From Molanna angustata (lineage: Eukaryota; Arthropoda; Insecta; Trichoptera; Molannidae), in the NCBI GenBank assembly GCA_963576475.1, contig OY754974.1:5753274-5817273 (forward strand): 64,000 nt of DNA, in the 5' to 3' direction. The number at the start of each line of letters is the position of its first letter. The first letter of the stretch is position 1. Shown in pieces: positions 11,650 through 23,429 of the stretch. Below the pieces are notes generated by a model that was not told the DNA's origin, did not search any database, and was given only the letters and a program-made list of their open reading frames with translations. Made by a program: the position numbers and the translations under genes.

Positions 11650-12443
11650 CATTTTTTTTATTATTATTGAAACCAAACAAAATATAACAATATAGTTACA
11701 AACAATAAAAATATTACAAAAAAGTACAATTTAAATAAGTTATATGAAACATTTTTTTTATAGGATTATTTGGTATATACCACCTCACTAGGCTGAGCCT
11801 GTACCGAGGTGGCAGATTTTTTTTTTTTTTTTGCGTTATATCTGACAGAAAAATATTAAACTTGTATTAAACTAAATCTTGTTATAAAATATACCTATTA
11901 TAAAAATAAAATATAAACTATTGTAGCTTGATCATGTTTCCGCAGTATATAATGCCCTTGTTTCTAATCCATGTTTCTATTGTTTTCTTGTGTTTCAAAT
12001 TATTCATCAACTGTATGTCCGTTATTTCACTTTTTATCTTATTAAAAATTTTTGGAGCTAAATAATAGTAATGTCCGAATGTCGTGTTTGTCTTTGGAGT
12101 CATGAGAAAATTCCTGCGTGTCGTCTCGTAATTGTGTTGCGGTGTAATGTGAATTGTTTTATCTTTATGAAAATGTATAGAAATAATTTTGATATATAAC
12201 TGTGGAATGTTGAAAACTGGAAAATCATTAAATAATTGAACTGTTGGATATGTAAATGGTTTTTTTTATTATAACCTTAATTAAAGCTTTTTGTGCTTTA
12301 ATAAGAGGATCCATATTAATTTTAGCAGCGCCACCCCAACCAATCATTCCGTGTGTTATAATCGATTGAGCTAACGCGTAATATATTGTTTTTAAGTCTT
12401 TTTTAGTCAATATAATTAAAGATTTCGACAATGTAGGTATCAT
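11650..12443 (-). pseudogene. C-terminal part of a CR1/Jockey-like LINE reverse transcriptase
   Basis: Minus-strand reading from 12443 gives KDLKTIYYALAQSIITHG, GMIGWGGAAK, DPLIKAQKALIKVI, then after one frameshift in the T-run near 12260 PFTYPTVQLFNDFP through TTRRNFLMTPKTNTTFG and YLAPKIFNKI, ending near 11918. This is the thumb and C-terminal domain of CR1/Jockey-type LINEs, with the IYYALxQS, GGA and QK motifs. The 3' UTR holds a strong hairpin, CCACCTC...GAGGTGG, at 11781-11813 and ends in an A-rich tail near 11650-11668. No catalytic RT motifs remain. Confidence 0.8.
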
Positions 12444-14926
12444 TGAATAAATTATACACTATGTCATTTGGTTAATATTTGGATTGGAACATTGTCACCG
12501 TGTCATTATAAATTTTTAACAAAATCTAAAATTACTTTAATTGCACCATAAATTAAAATAATTGGTGTAAACAATGTAATTCTTTAATTTCATTTTACTA
12601 TTACAAGGACAGCACACAGTACATGCTTAAAAATGATAAAATAACAATGAAGTATATAGAAATGACAACTTTTAAGTGATTATTTTGCGTACGAGTGAGA
12701 GAGAATCAATGCGAGTATTATAAATGATTATTTTAAGCTTTTTTTAAATTTTTGATATGCTCTAACATGTAGAAAGTTTTTTTGATTGTTGAAATACGAA
12801 AGTTCAAAGGCTCAGTATAAATATACACCATTCCAACGCATTTCGACATTTTAAACTTGACATTATAGTATGCTTAATAGTACATTTTCTTTTTCCCGAG
12901 AACCATCAATAGATACGTCTTTGAAATACATAACAGTTTAATTTTACTTATATTTATACTATTGCGTAGGTTTATTGAAATTTGTTTTCGTTTAATAATT
13001 TTATTGTAAAATTCGTTTTTATAAAACCCTTTTTTTACTGAAGTAATTAATAAACTATAAGGGCAATGAAATTGATTCTTACTTAAATCGAAAGAATATG
13101 AAAATATACCGATTGAATTTCTTTCTGGTTTTTTTAATATTTTAATTACTATTTTTGCTATTCAAAATAAATCCTGTAATTTTTACTTATTTTTAATATT
13201 TTTTCGTATTTCATTCATTAGGGATTGTGTACATTCGTATTTCCAAGGTATACAAGGGCCTTAAAAAATAAAATAAGTTTATATGAATGTAGGTATTACG
13301 AGTCAAAACCCTTGAGCTTTAATTTGTTTTGGGAGTATTTTCGTTTGACTTACACAAATTACAAAGATCATAAATCGTTTATTTATAAAATAATCTATAG
13401 AATTATAAAAGGTGCATCAACTGTCAAAGACGCATTTGTACGATATTATTTATTTATTTTTATAACATACCATACTTAATTCTTTTCACAAAAAACCAGG
13501 GGAAGTCGCATTACTAAACGCTGTTGGAATTAAAAGATATCGCCGTTTTCAAACAAAGCGAACTTAGGTACAAACGATTGCGGTTACCTCGCTTAAGGTT
13601 GGAATATAAGGTACTATTAGGATTCATTTGCTCAGGTTTTAGTTTAATAAGGTTATATTTGGTTTGGTGGCTTTATCTAGCTGCACACAGTGAGCTTTTT
13701 TTTAAAAGGCTTGTGCACTTTGCTAAGTGGATAAATTAACAGTCTGTTTGAAACACGTTATAATTTTGTGCAAGCCAACCTGCCAGCTCAAAGCTGCAAG
13801 TTGCATTGTCTAATGTAAGCGTATGGGAATGATTCTAAGCTCTTAAGTTGACAATATTTACGTGACTTTCCTGGGTATGTTATTAATTTATTTTCGAAAC
13901 GAAATAATAGAAAATAACTCGTGATCGTTACGATATAGGTATTCGTGCAAACATATGGATTATGATCCCTGAAAGATGCATTTTCTTTCAGGCAGCTTCT
14001 TTCATCAAAACATGCTTCTAGCTTAAATAAACAAAGAGAAAATTAATGATTTTAAACGTATATAATATTGTATGTTGTATAAAAGTCGATTTGTATATAT
14101 TTAAATAAAAAAAACATTTATGTACTAATTGGAAATCAATTATTGGAATATTATAATTATTATACCTACAGAGTTTTAAAAGATGTCAGCATTTAGTATA
14201 TATTGTAATCTTCCATAAAATCGACTTTATTTATGTTTCTTAAGAAATATATTATGTGGGTATGATGGTTTTATTTCTTTTCTTACCTTTGTACCATTCG
14301 CTTCTTTGGAATTCTCAATTTCGCTAAACGCTTTTCGCTCGATAAGCATTTATGCATCTCGATATTCTGAGAATTTTGAATGAATCTGAAATGTCAGCTT
14401 ACATTTTACCTAACACACGTTTTCTATTGCATAATATGATACGTAATGTAAAAATTTATTTATTCAAAGTGAACTTTAATCAAATCCGTATGTTCCTATC
14501 ATATGGATTCAACAACGAAAGCTCATAAAAATATATGAGCTAGCATAGCAAAAATACTATCTGACATCAAAACGTAAGTGTCGATGGTATGGTATATGTA
14601 TTTTGTACCTGTACCTTTCCATTGTCCCTATATTAAATGCTTTATTTTGTTGGTTCTTAATTGTGATCGTCAAATCATTATTCTAAAAAAAACTTCTCCT
14701 TATTCTTCGTTTAGTAAACTTTGTAGGTCTGTTATTTACAAAAAAACATGTTTATTATTTACAAATTAATATGTTTTTTTTGGTTTTCTATCAAATAAAG
14801 GGTAATTTATATATATTTTTTTATCTTCATACGCATCACGTAACTTGTTGCTACATTTTGAATATTTAAAAGATTGACACTGTCACATAGCCAACCTCAA
14901 ATCCACAAAATCTCATAAATAGATAA
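12444..14926. other. Gene-free AT-rich stretch
   Basis: Several open frames of 60-85 codons occur (for example 13225-13479 and 13524-13739), but their composition is biased to Phe, Tyr, Lys and Ile and none resembles a known family. I see no repeat structure that I can name. Confidence 0.4.
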
Positions 14927-15499
14927 TTACAATATAAATAAATAAGAATTTATTTGTTGCATATAAATGAGAAAAAAAATATAGATGTTTTGCATTATTT
15001 TACAACAAATAGGCTGTTGCTTAGCTGTACACCCGTGGAGACTCACAGTGCTGCTTTTTTTAGCAATGCCTTGGACGATCACAAAATATATAGATAATAA
15101 TACAAAAAGAAAATAAAATAAAATTATATACGAAAACAGCTTAACAGGAAAAAAGAAAAGAATTGAATAAAAAAAAAATAGATTAACAAAGAACGCACTA
15201 TGTATTACTTGCATTATAAGTTAATTTTGTGTACTCAATAGCCATTCACTGCAATGCTTTTTAAAGCTCTGCAGTGACGTTGCTGTACGAATATGTTGCG
15301 GCAATTCATTCCAGTATTTGGTTGATGTGTATGTATAACTCCCTTCAAAGGCAGTGGTTCGATGTCTGGGAGAATAAGTAGATGGTCTCTTTGTATCCTG
15401 GTATCCTGTATTATGTATCCTGTCTCTGAAACGTTCGGGAATGGACAGGACAGGAAGAGTTCTTTCCAAGTGTTCATCAACGTCGCGTCGAGCGGACAT
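14927..15499 (-). pseudogene. C-terminal end and 3' UTR of a LINE
   Basis: A 92-codon minus-strand frame (15221-15499) reads RRDVDEHLERTLPV, RTTAFEGSYTY, YWNELPQHIRTATSLQSFKK and ends WLLSTQN. The WN-LP-IR-A-SL-FKK pattern is the conserved C-terminus of CR1/Jockey/L2-like LINEs. The 3' UTR runs to an A-rich tail near 14930-14945. The copy is severely 5'-truncated. Confidence 0.75.
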
Positions 15500-16262
15500 G
15501 AAGAAGAAGAAAATTTTGATGTCAGTAACTAATTTGTAGTAACATAATAATATTCATGTTTATGATTATCTACATATTTATTTATATGTGAAGTGAAATC
15601 TTAAGACTCTTTTTTACCATACTGCAGGTATGGAGGAGTGTTAGATTTGGTATAGTTAAAGCTTATATGAACGAGGACTCTAAGAAGCTATTAATAATTG
15701 ATTCACAATATGTGTTATGAATACATTTTTAATTAAATGAGAAAAATATTTCACGTCAAATCATTGATTATTTTTTTATTTTCATACAGCCAATGCCAAC
15801 ACATACATAATGTTAATCGCATTTCTTTTATCCTACGAATAATGATAAATTCAAATACCGAATAATGTTAAAGAAAATAAATATGATGTGAGACAATATT
15901 AATGGTAGGTACCTACCTATGTACTTATCAAAAATACAAATAATTTCAAGTAGGTTCTATGTGAAGAGAAAACATTGTACCATTTGAAGAATACCTACAT
16001 GAATTTTCAAACTTGAAAATTTACTGATTTATGAGCGATCTCTACATAATTAATTTTTTTAATGATAATGTATTGCAAAAGTTTGAAAAAATATGTCACT
16101 ACGATTCTAAAGCGATTTTGAATTTTTTTTTTGTTTAATGGCAATTCACCCTACAGAGAGTGCTTTTTGCCTTGGTGGAAATATAAATTGGTTGAATTTG
16201 TTAAAATTAAATTAATTAGAGTTGGATGTTATTTGACTTTAAGAAGCTAAGCAATATGTTTG
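15500..16262. other. Gene-free stretch
   Basis: AT-rich. The part next to 16263 is probably the 3' UTR of the LINE that follows on the minus strand. Confidence 0.4.
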
Positions 16263-17012
16263 TTAATTTAAAATTTGAATCGTCATTATATATGACATAT
16301 TGATTGGGGATGTGCAAGTAATTTTTACCAGATTAAAATAAAATAAATTGTTAGAAGATATACGGTTGAAGCAATTAAAAAATAAATGGTCAAGAGACTC
16401 CTCCTCCTGACCACATTCACAAAGTGGACTGTTAATAACATTAATTTTGTAAAGGTGGGAAGCAACAAGACAATGGCCAATTCTCATACGCGTGATACAA
16501 GATATGTCCCCCCTAGAGAGTCTCTTTCCCTGAAACCAAGGTTTTTTGGGAATAGAGGGTTGGATTCCGGCGTAAAATAATCCTGTCTTGTTTCTGGAAA
16601 CCATCAAGTTTTTTTCCCATCTATGAATCATGCTAGTTTTGAGGGTTGATAAGTAATCAGTAGTTGAAATGTTCAGATTTATATTAGAATTGGTACCAGA
16701 AGAAGCTGATTTGGCTAATAAATCTGCAATTTCGTTCCCTACGATTCCCAGATGTCCTGGGATCCAGGCCAGAATTATGGTGATGTTTTTGGATTGAAGT
16801 GAGAAAAGTTTTAATTTAATTGAGCACAAAAATAAATAAGTTGATCTTGAGGAGAGTATAATAAATTTGATGTGATTCTCTGAAGAGCACTAAGTGAATC
16901 TGACAATATCAATGCGTTTACAATATTATTTAATTTTTGTTCTAGTGCTTGTTCTATGGCGAAACATTCTGCTGTGTATATAGATATTGTGCTAGGCAGG
17001 GAGTATGAATTT
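16263..17012 (-). pseudogene. LINE RNase H domain and zinc-finger C-terminus
   Basis: From 17012 the minus strand encodes SLPSTISIYTAECFAIEQAL and ILSDSLSALQRI, the Glu- and Asp-bearing parts of an RNase H fold. After a frameshift near 16830 comes IILAWIPGHLGIVGNEIADL with the His and Asp residues. Downstream are the RMRIGHC box and CECGQEEESLDHLFFNC, the Cys/His tail typical of I/R1/Jockey-type LINEs. The stop is at the low-coordinate end. RNase H removes RNA from RNA/DNA hybrids during element insertion. The reverse transcriptase is lost; the 5' break abuts an unrelated LINE tail in the opposite orientation. Confidence 0.85.
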
Positions 17013-17025
17013 CATAAATGTAATA

Positions 17026-17152
17026 CTAGACAAATGCAAAACAATATAATTTATATGGGAATAAAGAATTTCAATTGCCTCCCAGATGAAATAAAACAGA
17101 TAAATGATTTTTAAAGGTTCAAACAAAGACTGATAAAACATTTCACAATCTA
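17026..17152 (+). pseudogene. C-terminal end of a LINE
   Basis: The plus strand reads RQMQNNIIYMGIKNFNCLPD, EIKQIND, a stop, then FKQRLIKHFTI and a final stop. GIK-FN-LP-EIK-FK-RL is the usual C-terminal pattern of CR1/Jockey-like elements. One internal stop is present. An AT-rich 3' UTR with TATGTATTTATTTT follows to about 17300. The copy lies head-to-head with the RNase H fragment at 16263-17012. Confidence 0.65.
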
Positions 17153-17299
17153 AACGTGGTGTATGTAATGATGTATGTATTGATATGACCAAAATTGTTT
17201 CGAATTGCCCGTTTTCTATTGTTTTTTATGTATATTTGTTTATGCATAGCTTTTTTTCTGACCATTGTATAACTATGTATTTATTTTATAATCTTATAT

Positions 17300-18429
17300 C
17301 AAAATAAATCATCAAACACAAGGTTTTAATCTTTTTGATGAAGTAATGCTACAATTTTACCATAGTATATCATTATGTATTTTATACATTTATTTGTAAT
17401 ATTGTTTAAAAAAAAACGACAATAAACGAATAAATTAAAGATAAATAAATTATTACATCATTAAAATGCCAAAGTTATCTTAGAAATATAAGTTGATTTT
17501 GAATGGATAATGATGTAGGTACCTGTTTCGAGATTTATTTAATTATTTATTTATTTATTTGAAAATTCAACACAGACAGAGTTTGCTGGTATGAGTGTTG
17601 ACATAAATTTAAGTTTATATTGACATTTTGTTAGATTAATACATGTTATACAATGTGTTGAACAATAACATTACAATGAAGTTTACAAAAAAAAATGAAA
17701 ATTCAACCATAGTGGAGCCCAAAACAATTAGCCGGGTGTACAGATTAAATTTAAACATCAGTATTATTGATTTCTTATAAAATGATAATTCGAATTTTCG
17801 TGCAGTAGGTATATAAAACAATGCTTTTTGAAATTTCAAGAAATAGGAGTAAGATGATTATCCGCGAAAGAAGAAATGCCTGTTTGTCTGTTGTAAATTT
17901 AAAAAAAGAGTTTATTTTTTCTGATGTAACAGGATTAAAAAAGAAGTTGTAAATAAAATCATTGGGAGTTTGAAACTTTTTCGCAAAGCCAGAGATTTTC
18001 TCTGTGAACTTTTTCGGGTTGTGTAGGAAGGCTTAGTTCTTATATGTGATTTAAAATTAGTACGTGCGGTAGACACAAAGAAAAGAAACAAAGAGGTCAC
18101 AAAGACAAATAAAGCTACACGGCTGAACACAAACGTCTAATGAAATTTCTTGTTCTTCACCCCCTTCTTTGCTGTATTCTATCTAAAGGAGTATACGAGG
18201 ATCTGTCTCGACGGTGACCAAGCTTTATCAAGGCCCTCTGGATTCGTTCGTTTTCCTCTAAACAGGCCGAAGTAGGAAAATAAAAATGGCCAAATAATCA
18301 GTCGTGTGGAGTTTGAAACCTTTCATTATTGGTAATTAATCGCATTTCACGCATTTATAACGATATCAAAACACAAATCCACTAAAACTATTCAATAAAT
18401 GATGAAAATATAAAGACAATAATGATTCG
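17300..18429. other. Gene-free stretch with unidentified minus-strand frames
   Basis: Two minus-strand frames (17636-17839 and 17912-18130) are 67-72 codons long and may be a decayed retroelement, but I recognise no motif. They are not annotated as genes. Confidence 0.35.
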
Positions 18430-18870
18430 AATATTTTTATTAATTTTACATATATATACACTACGCAAATATTGGATTATTTTCACTTTAGTGAGTCAAA
18501 TGATATTTTTTTTAACAAACTTTTTTAATTTTTTTCTAGCGCATTTCTGGGTTGACATCTGTGCGAGAACACCGTCACCTCATTTATAAGGACTGTTACT
18601 TTCATTGTTTACAAATAAACCAATTTCTCATTAGATGGCGTTACAAAAAAGGTTTCTTCGTTACTTCATAGATGGCAATAGTAATAGTGTCCTATTTTCA
18701 GGTGATCTGTTACTCATTATTCAAATATATAGAACTTTCAAAAATTTCACTGATAAAGGAACTCAATAAGAAGGCATAAAAAGCCCTGTAGGTTCCTTGA
18801 GTTCTTGGTTCTTCTATAATATTCCAACTTCGTCTCTATTGAGATGTTAAAAAGTTTTTCAAAAAAAAAA
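18430..18870. repeat. Copy of the interspersed repeat family seen at 22505 and 49570
   Basis: Shares the head GAATATTTTTATTA...TTGGATTATTTTC...GAGTCAAATGATATTTTTTTTAAC and the tail AACTCAATAAGAAGGCATAA...CCAACTTCGTCTCTATTGAG with the copies at 22505-22885 and 49570-49800. Unrelated sequence and deletions separate the two parts. Confidence 0.6.
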
Positions 18871-19289
18871 ATCAACCAAGATTTTAAGTGAAAACTTGAA
18901 CGACAAATTTTTGGCCGTATGGTGATCTATAAAAAAGTATGTCTATCAAAATAAAAGGAGAAGTGATACTTAATGGAGACATGAAATTCTTGCCAATATT
19001 AAATTTAATACATCTACTCGCCGGACAAGACATACGTCACAAAATTGTAAAGCAAATGGTTCCAAAAACGCTCCAATTATCAGAATGATAAACTTATTCA
19101 AATCTTATGAAAAAAAATACTGACTTAGACATATTTTTTGATTCACATATGGCATTCAATAATAAACGAATAATTTCATACATCGTGACATTATAACAAT
19201 AAACAACTAGGTAGGTACCTACTTATTAATTTTATTTTTTCCTACCACCCTCAGCAATATATTTTCTTTTTCTTCTCAACTCATGAATC

Positions 19290-19631
19290 TGTCAATATAT
19301 GTTCGTCTATCATGTATACACATGCACACCCTCTCTCTCACACACACATACACACCCACACACTCACACTCTTTCTAGATATCTCTTTCACACACACATG
19401 TATGTATTACTCTTCTCTCATGCGCGCACCCACACTAATTCACACTTTTTTGTTGTATTATTTTGATATTAGGTATAGTACGTAAGAGGTACATATTATT
19501 TTTGTATTATTATTTATTTAATTTTAATAATTGTATGCATGTACTGTGTGCTGTCCTTTGTAAAATAAAATAAAAATAAAATAAAATATATTATGTTCGT
19601 CTATCATGTACACACACATGTACACACACAT

Positions 19632-19681
<50 letters not shown>

Positions 19682-19890
19682 CCGCCCTCCCACACATATT
19701 GTTACTTTCACTCATGCGCGCACCCACACTAATTCTTACTTTCTTATTGTCTTCTTTTAATATTAGGTATAGTACGTAAGAGTCACATGTCTTATTTGTA
19801 TTTTTGATTATTTCCTTTTAATAGTTGTATACGGGTTATGTGTGCTATCATTTGTAAAATTAAATTAATTAAAAAAATTATACATTTTTG
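19290..19890 (+). repeat. Tandem pair of LINE-3'-UTR-like units with (CA)n
   Basis: GTTCGTCTATCATGTA begins both units (near 19301 and 19593). Both carry a CA-rich block, CATGCGCGCACCCACACTAA, then GATATTAGGTATAGTACGTAAGAG or a close variant, and an ending TGTGCT-TC-TTTGTAAAAT followed by A-rich repeats. The layout suggests two insertions of the same LINE 3' end, or a tandem duplication of about 290 bp. Confidence 0.6.
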
Positions 19891-20264
19891 TTTAATTCGT
19901 GGTCACCCTGTGAACCCTGTTTGAAGCTTTGTATTGTCCTCCGGTGAAGAAACACTTAAACGCTTCTTTAAAACTTTGCTTCTAAGAAAATGGCCCAAAA
20001 CTCCATAGCTTCCTGACCGCCCAACAACAAGTGTTCATTATTACACAGCCAAGCCAGATGCGTCTCAAATATTACGTACATATCCACTGTACTGTACACT
20101 GTACATCCAACTACTTAAGTAAAGGAATATTCTTTGGGAATGACATTTACTCCCACAGCTAATTTAATAATTTTCTTCTTCAGTCCCATACCGTACTTCT
20201 CGACGAATCGTCTGTAAGATATAAAGTTGAGTGATTATTACTAAAACTCTATCAAAAACTATCA
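19891..20264. other. Gene-free stretch
   Basis: No coding or repeat signal that I can support. Confidence 0.35.
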
Positions 20265-20347
20265 GTTTTTACTCCTCACCAACCCAAGGGGATATAGCGG
20301 GGAGCTATGATTTCGCAATATTTTTTTATTGCAGATTATCAAGTTTA
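20265..20347 (+). repeat. Partial copy of the 530-bp MITE-like family
   Basis: Begins TTTTTACTCCTCACCAACCC, then GGGATATAGCGGGGAGCTATG and TTTCGCAAT, and breaks off after TTGCAGATTATCAA. It matches the left end of the complete copy at 46330-46862. Confidence 0.7.
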
Positions 20348-20697
20348 GTCCACAAAGATACAAATAAAAGAAAACATTGCCGTCTGCATTAAATAAATAT
20401 GTCTGTGAAATCGAGATACGTTGTACGAAATACGTTAGAGTTTAATTATAGAGACATGTTTGAAAATCCAAATGCAGGATAATTTTTAATCACTATTCCC
20501 CATACGAAGACTGCACTACGTTGGTTTATATTACCAAAGAGGGTTGAGAAAGTAATCAAAATCTCTTTGTGGTTAAAATGAGACAGACGGCGTAAAATTC
20601 CATTACTGGTCTTTGGTGAACCTTTATATTGGACACATCATTTTATGTACAAACATAATAATATGTGTACACCGTAGCAAGAAATCTAGGCGTTATC

Positions 20698-21036
20698 TCA
20701 CTTTTTTATATACATATTTATGATTAAATATAAAATATTGTATAACTGTTCAGTTTCCAAGTTTTTTTGGACTTTCTCAAGTCGATAAATATATTTATTG
20801 TAGTTTGGGTTCCAAATCTGAGAACAATACTCTAAATGTGGACGAATACAGTTATTGTAAATGAGCCAGAACGTCCTGAAGTTCGTGAAAAATTTACATG
20901 TTCTCAGAACAAAACCCAGGCTCTTTGTTGCCTTAGTAACTTTGCTATTAATATGAGCCTCAAAAGTAAGTTTTAAGTCCAAAAGAACTCCACGATCACG
21001 TACACAGTCTTTATTCGATAAGAATAATCCAGACAT
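20698..21036 (-). pseudogene. C-terminal part of a CR1/Jockey-like LINE reverse transcriptase
   Basis: About 90 minus-strand codons read VRDRGVLLDLKLTFEAHI, KATKSLGFVLRTC, then RTFWLIYNNCIRPHLEYCSQ and IWNPNY. DLGV-LD-KLTF-H-I and the RP-LEYCS-IW-P box are diagnostic of the RT thumb region of CR1/Jockey LINEs. Homology is lost after LEKVQ near 20745 and a random tail leads to the stop. The fingers-palm catalytic region is missing. Confidence 0.8.
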
Positions 21037-21099
21037 AGTAGAATAATGCAGTAATTTTTACGGTTACGAGTAAAAGTGACCTTGCAACATTTATATATA

Positions 21100-21265
21100 T
21101 GAAATGAAATGAAATTATTTATTTCCATTTACACATATATAAAAACAATAAAACAAATAGCTATATTTTAAAAAATACTTATCATAAACATAGTATATAT
21201 AATTGTTCTTATTTAGAAAATTACTGCCTCACTAGACAAGTCTGTTCTGAGGCAGTACTGTTTCA
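21100..21265 (-). repeat. LINE 3' UTR with conserved hairpin, antisense
   Basis: An ATGAAATGAAATTATTTATTT tail is followed by TACTGCCTCACTAGACAAG...GAGGCAGTA, a hairpin of the same kind as those at 11781-11813 and 42399-42436. This points to another truncated copy of that LINE group. Confidence 0.5.
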
Positions 21266-22023
21266 ATTTGCCCAGTGGTTACATGTTTTTCAAATATAAC
21301 AGAGATAATCAAATTGCCGTTAGGCAATAAGTCCGCAAATAATTTACGAAGAGTTTATTTACATGGCAGTATTGGGATAATAGATCAAGATCCTCGTGTA
21401 GGCTCATGCACCCAACAACTAATTGAGTTGATGGGAAGGAAAATCAATGGGAAGGAAAATCGTTTTAAGTATACATACATAATATTGATCACTTTTATTG
21501 ATTGATAAGACACTATGAAGTTGAAAAACTTGTCATAAAAAGATAAATTAAAATCGCAGAATTATTAATAATTCCATTATTAATTCATCAAAAATAAAAT
21601 ACATATGTGACAAAGTATTAATATTTTCAGAATTCACTTTGTTGTAAAAAAAAAATTTCAATAAATTTTTCTTAAAAACAAAAATAACTTGGTAACCGCT
21701 TCTTCGTCATGATGAACAACAACCCAAATAAAGTTCCGTTTCGAAACAAAAAAAAAAGACTAAAATTGTGGCTGAATCTAGTTGGGGAATATAGTGGGGA
21801 ATTATGAGTTCGCAATTATCAAGGTCATTTTTACTATTGCAAATTATCAACCTGTATCATGCTGAGATTGTATGTGTTATGATCGGCGTGTTTATTCTAC
21901 TTTATCAATTATAGAATAAAGTAGGTACTCATTGGATTCTTTTAAAATTTTATAAATTTTTATATCTAAAACACATTTTGAAGGATATCTGATCAGTGTT
22001 ACTCTTTTGACTGTCAAATATTT

Positions 22024-22372
22024 CAACTACTTAAAGAAATATATTTTACCTGTGCACAATAATGCATATGGCATGAGAACATGGGAAGATCTCCTGCCAA
22101 AAATATTAAATGATATGGATGATGAACTCTTGCATATATACACTACATTCCCAAAATATTTTACCAACTTGAAAAGGTACATGATGAGGTCCGATGACGA
22201 CAGCTATGTGCTCTAAGAACATGCTCTTTGAGTTGCTCGGCTGACGTAGGTTGGATCCTGCATCGTATCATGTATATTAAAACTACCAAATACTGAACTC
22301 GTCAGCCTCAGATTAACCCTGAGGGTTTACGATGGTTGAAAATTTTATTATATATAAAAACAAAGAAAAAAA
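22024..22372 (+). pseudogene. Unrecognised C-terminal coding fragment with A-rich tail
   Basis: From the junction with the MITE-like element an open frame of about 60 codons reads YLKKYILPVHNNAYGMRTWE, DLLPKILNDMDDELLHIYTT, FPKYFTNLKRYMMRSDDDSY and ends VL at TAA-less stop codon TAA/TAG region 22214-22216. The composition is unlike the chance frames around it: balanced charge, few Ile/Lys runs. About 150 bp follow, then an A-rich end (AAAACAAAGAAAAAAACAAG). That looks like the 3' end of an mRNA or of an element, copied by retroposition. I do not recognise the protein family. Confidence 0.4.
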
Positions 22373-22504
22373 CAAGACCAAAGCTCAGGAAACAAAACTT
22401 GATATTTTTATTTTCAAATTGTTAAAAAGGCACATTACTTGTTGTTTAATAAAATGGTATTGAAAAATTATCAAGTTTTAATAATAAAATATTAATCGAA
22501 TATT

Positions 22505-22885
22505 TTTATTATTGCATATGCGCAAACATTGGATTTTTTTCCCTGTCGGGAGTCAATGATATTTTTTTAACAGATTTTTAATTATCTCAATAGAGACGAA
22601 GTTGGAATATTTACTGTAGGAGAACCGGGAAATCAAGGCACCTACAGGGCTTACGACCTGTCATCGGCTGGTTTACGTGATCACTTTATGCGCTTGCGCA
22701 ACGTTCACCAATTATGCCTTTTTAATGAGATCCCTATCAATTCAATTTTTTCAATCAATTCAATAGGTAAACCAGCCGATGACAGGTCGTAAGCCCTGTA
22801 GGTGCCTTGATTTCCCGGTTCACCTACAGTAAATATTCCAACTTCGTCTCTATTGAGATAATTAAAAAATCTGTTAAAAAAATAA
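22505..22885. repeat. Interspersed repeat with long inverted arms
   Basis: Left arm 22561-22676 and right arm 22766-22883 are near-perfect reverse complements of about 115 bp, with only a few differences. The spacer holds GCGCTTGCGCAACGTTCACC. The copy at 49570-49800 has the same parts in one orientation only, so this copy carries an inverted partial duplication. It sits inside the MITE-like element at 21770-23000. Confidence 0.75.
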
Positions 22886-23295
22886 AATATTACATAAAAA
22901 AATAATTCAACAAAATTTTCCCTACAAATTTCTTAAAATACTTAGAAGAGTGTCTTGTTAGTGAGGGGTATAGCGTTGGCTACAACCCACTCAGTTTTTA
23001 AATATGAGAATTAAATAATATATTTGGAGTCCCACGCAAACACGTCTGTTATGTGAATACACCGAATCTATCGAAGAGAATAAAAAGTTTTGTGAAAGTA
23101 AGGTTTGGTAAGATATAAATAGTAGTTTGTAGACGTAACCCTCGGGACAGAGGGTCTGACATGCTGTCCTCACATAAACAGGGTCAGCGTCCTTCCTATA
23201 TATGTAATATACTACATATTATATACGTCCATAAGATCAGAATATTCTCGAGAAAGATTTCAAATGTATAATATTGCATTGAATATTACGATATT

Positions 23296-23400
23296 TGCTT
23301 TTTAGGTGAAACGATAATGGTGTGTGGGGGGTGTACGCATGTGCCGTGTTTCCTTCTATAGGGCTATGCACATTGCACATCCTCACTTAATCTTGCACGA
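23296..23400 (+). repeat. SINE-like repeat sharing a LINE tail, partial
   Basis: TTTTTAGGTGAAACGATAA, GTGTGTGG, TGTGCCGTGTTTCCTTCTAT and GGGCTATGCACA match, with divergence, the reverse complement of the better copies at 32765-32935 and 34005-34150. Confidence 0.5.
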
Positions 23401-23429
23401 GATCAGGGATATCAAAAATATGTGAGGCT

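Larger units (their letters stand above)
21770..23000 (+). mobile_element. 530-bp MITE-like element carrying two nested insertions
   Basis: Element sequence is recognisable at 21775-22023 (TATAGTGGGGAATTATGAG, CATGCTGAGATTGTA, TCAATTATAGAATAAAGTA), at 22373-22504 (AGCTCAGGAAA, AAAAAGGCACATTACTTG, AATAAAATATTAA) and at 22890-23000 (GTTAGTGAGGGGTATAGCG, CAACCCACTC). The gaps are filled by the fragment at 22024-22372 and by the inverted-repeat element at 22505-22885. Together the host parts restore the order of the copy at 46330-46862. Confidence 0.7.

Noticed and set aside
13225..13739. Two plus-strand frames of 71-84 codons
   Set aside because: Aromatic and Lys-rich composition expected from AT-rich noncoding DNA, with no recognised motif or splice context.
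17636..18130. Two minus-strand frames with hydrophobic segments
   Set aside because: No conserved motif could be identified. A decayed retroelement is possible but not supported.
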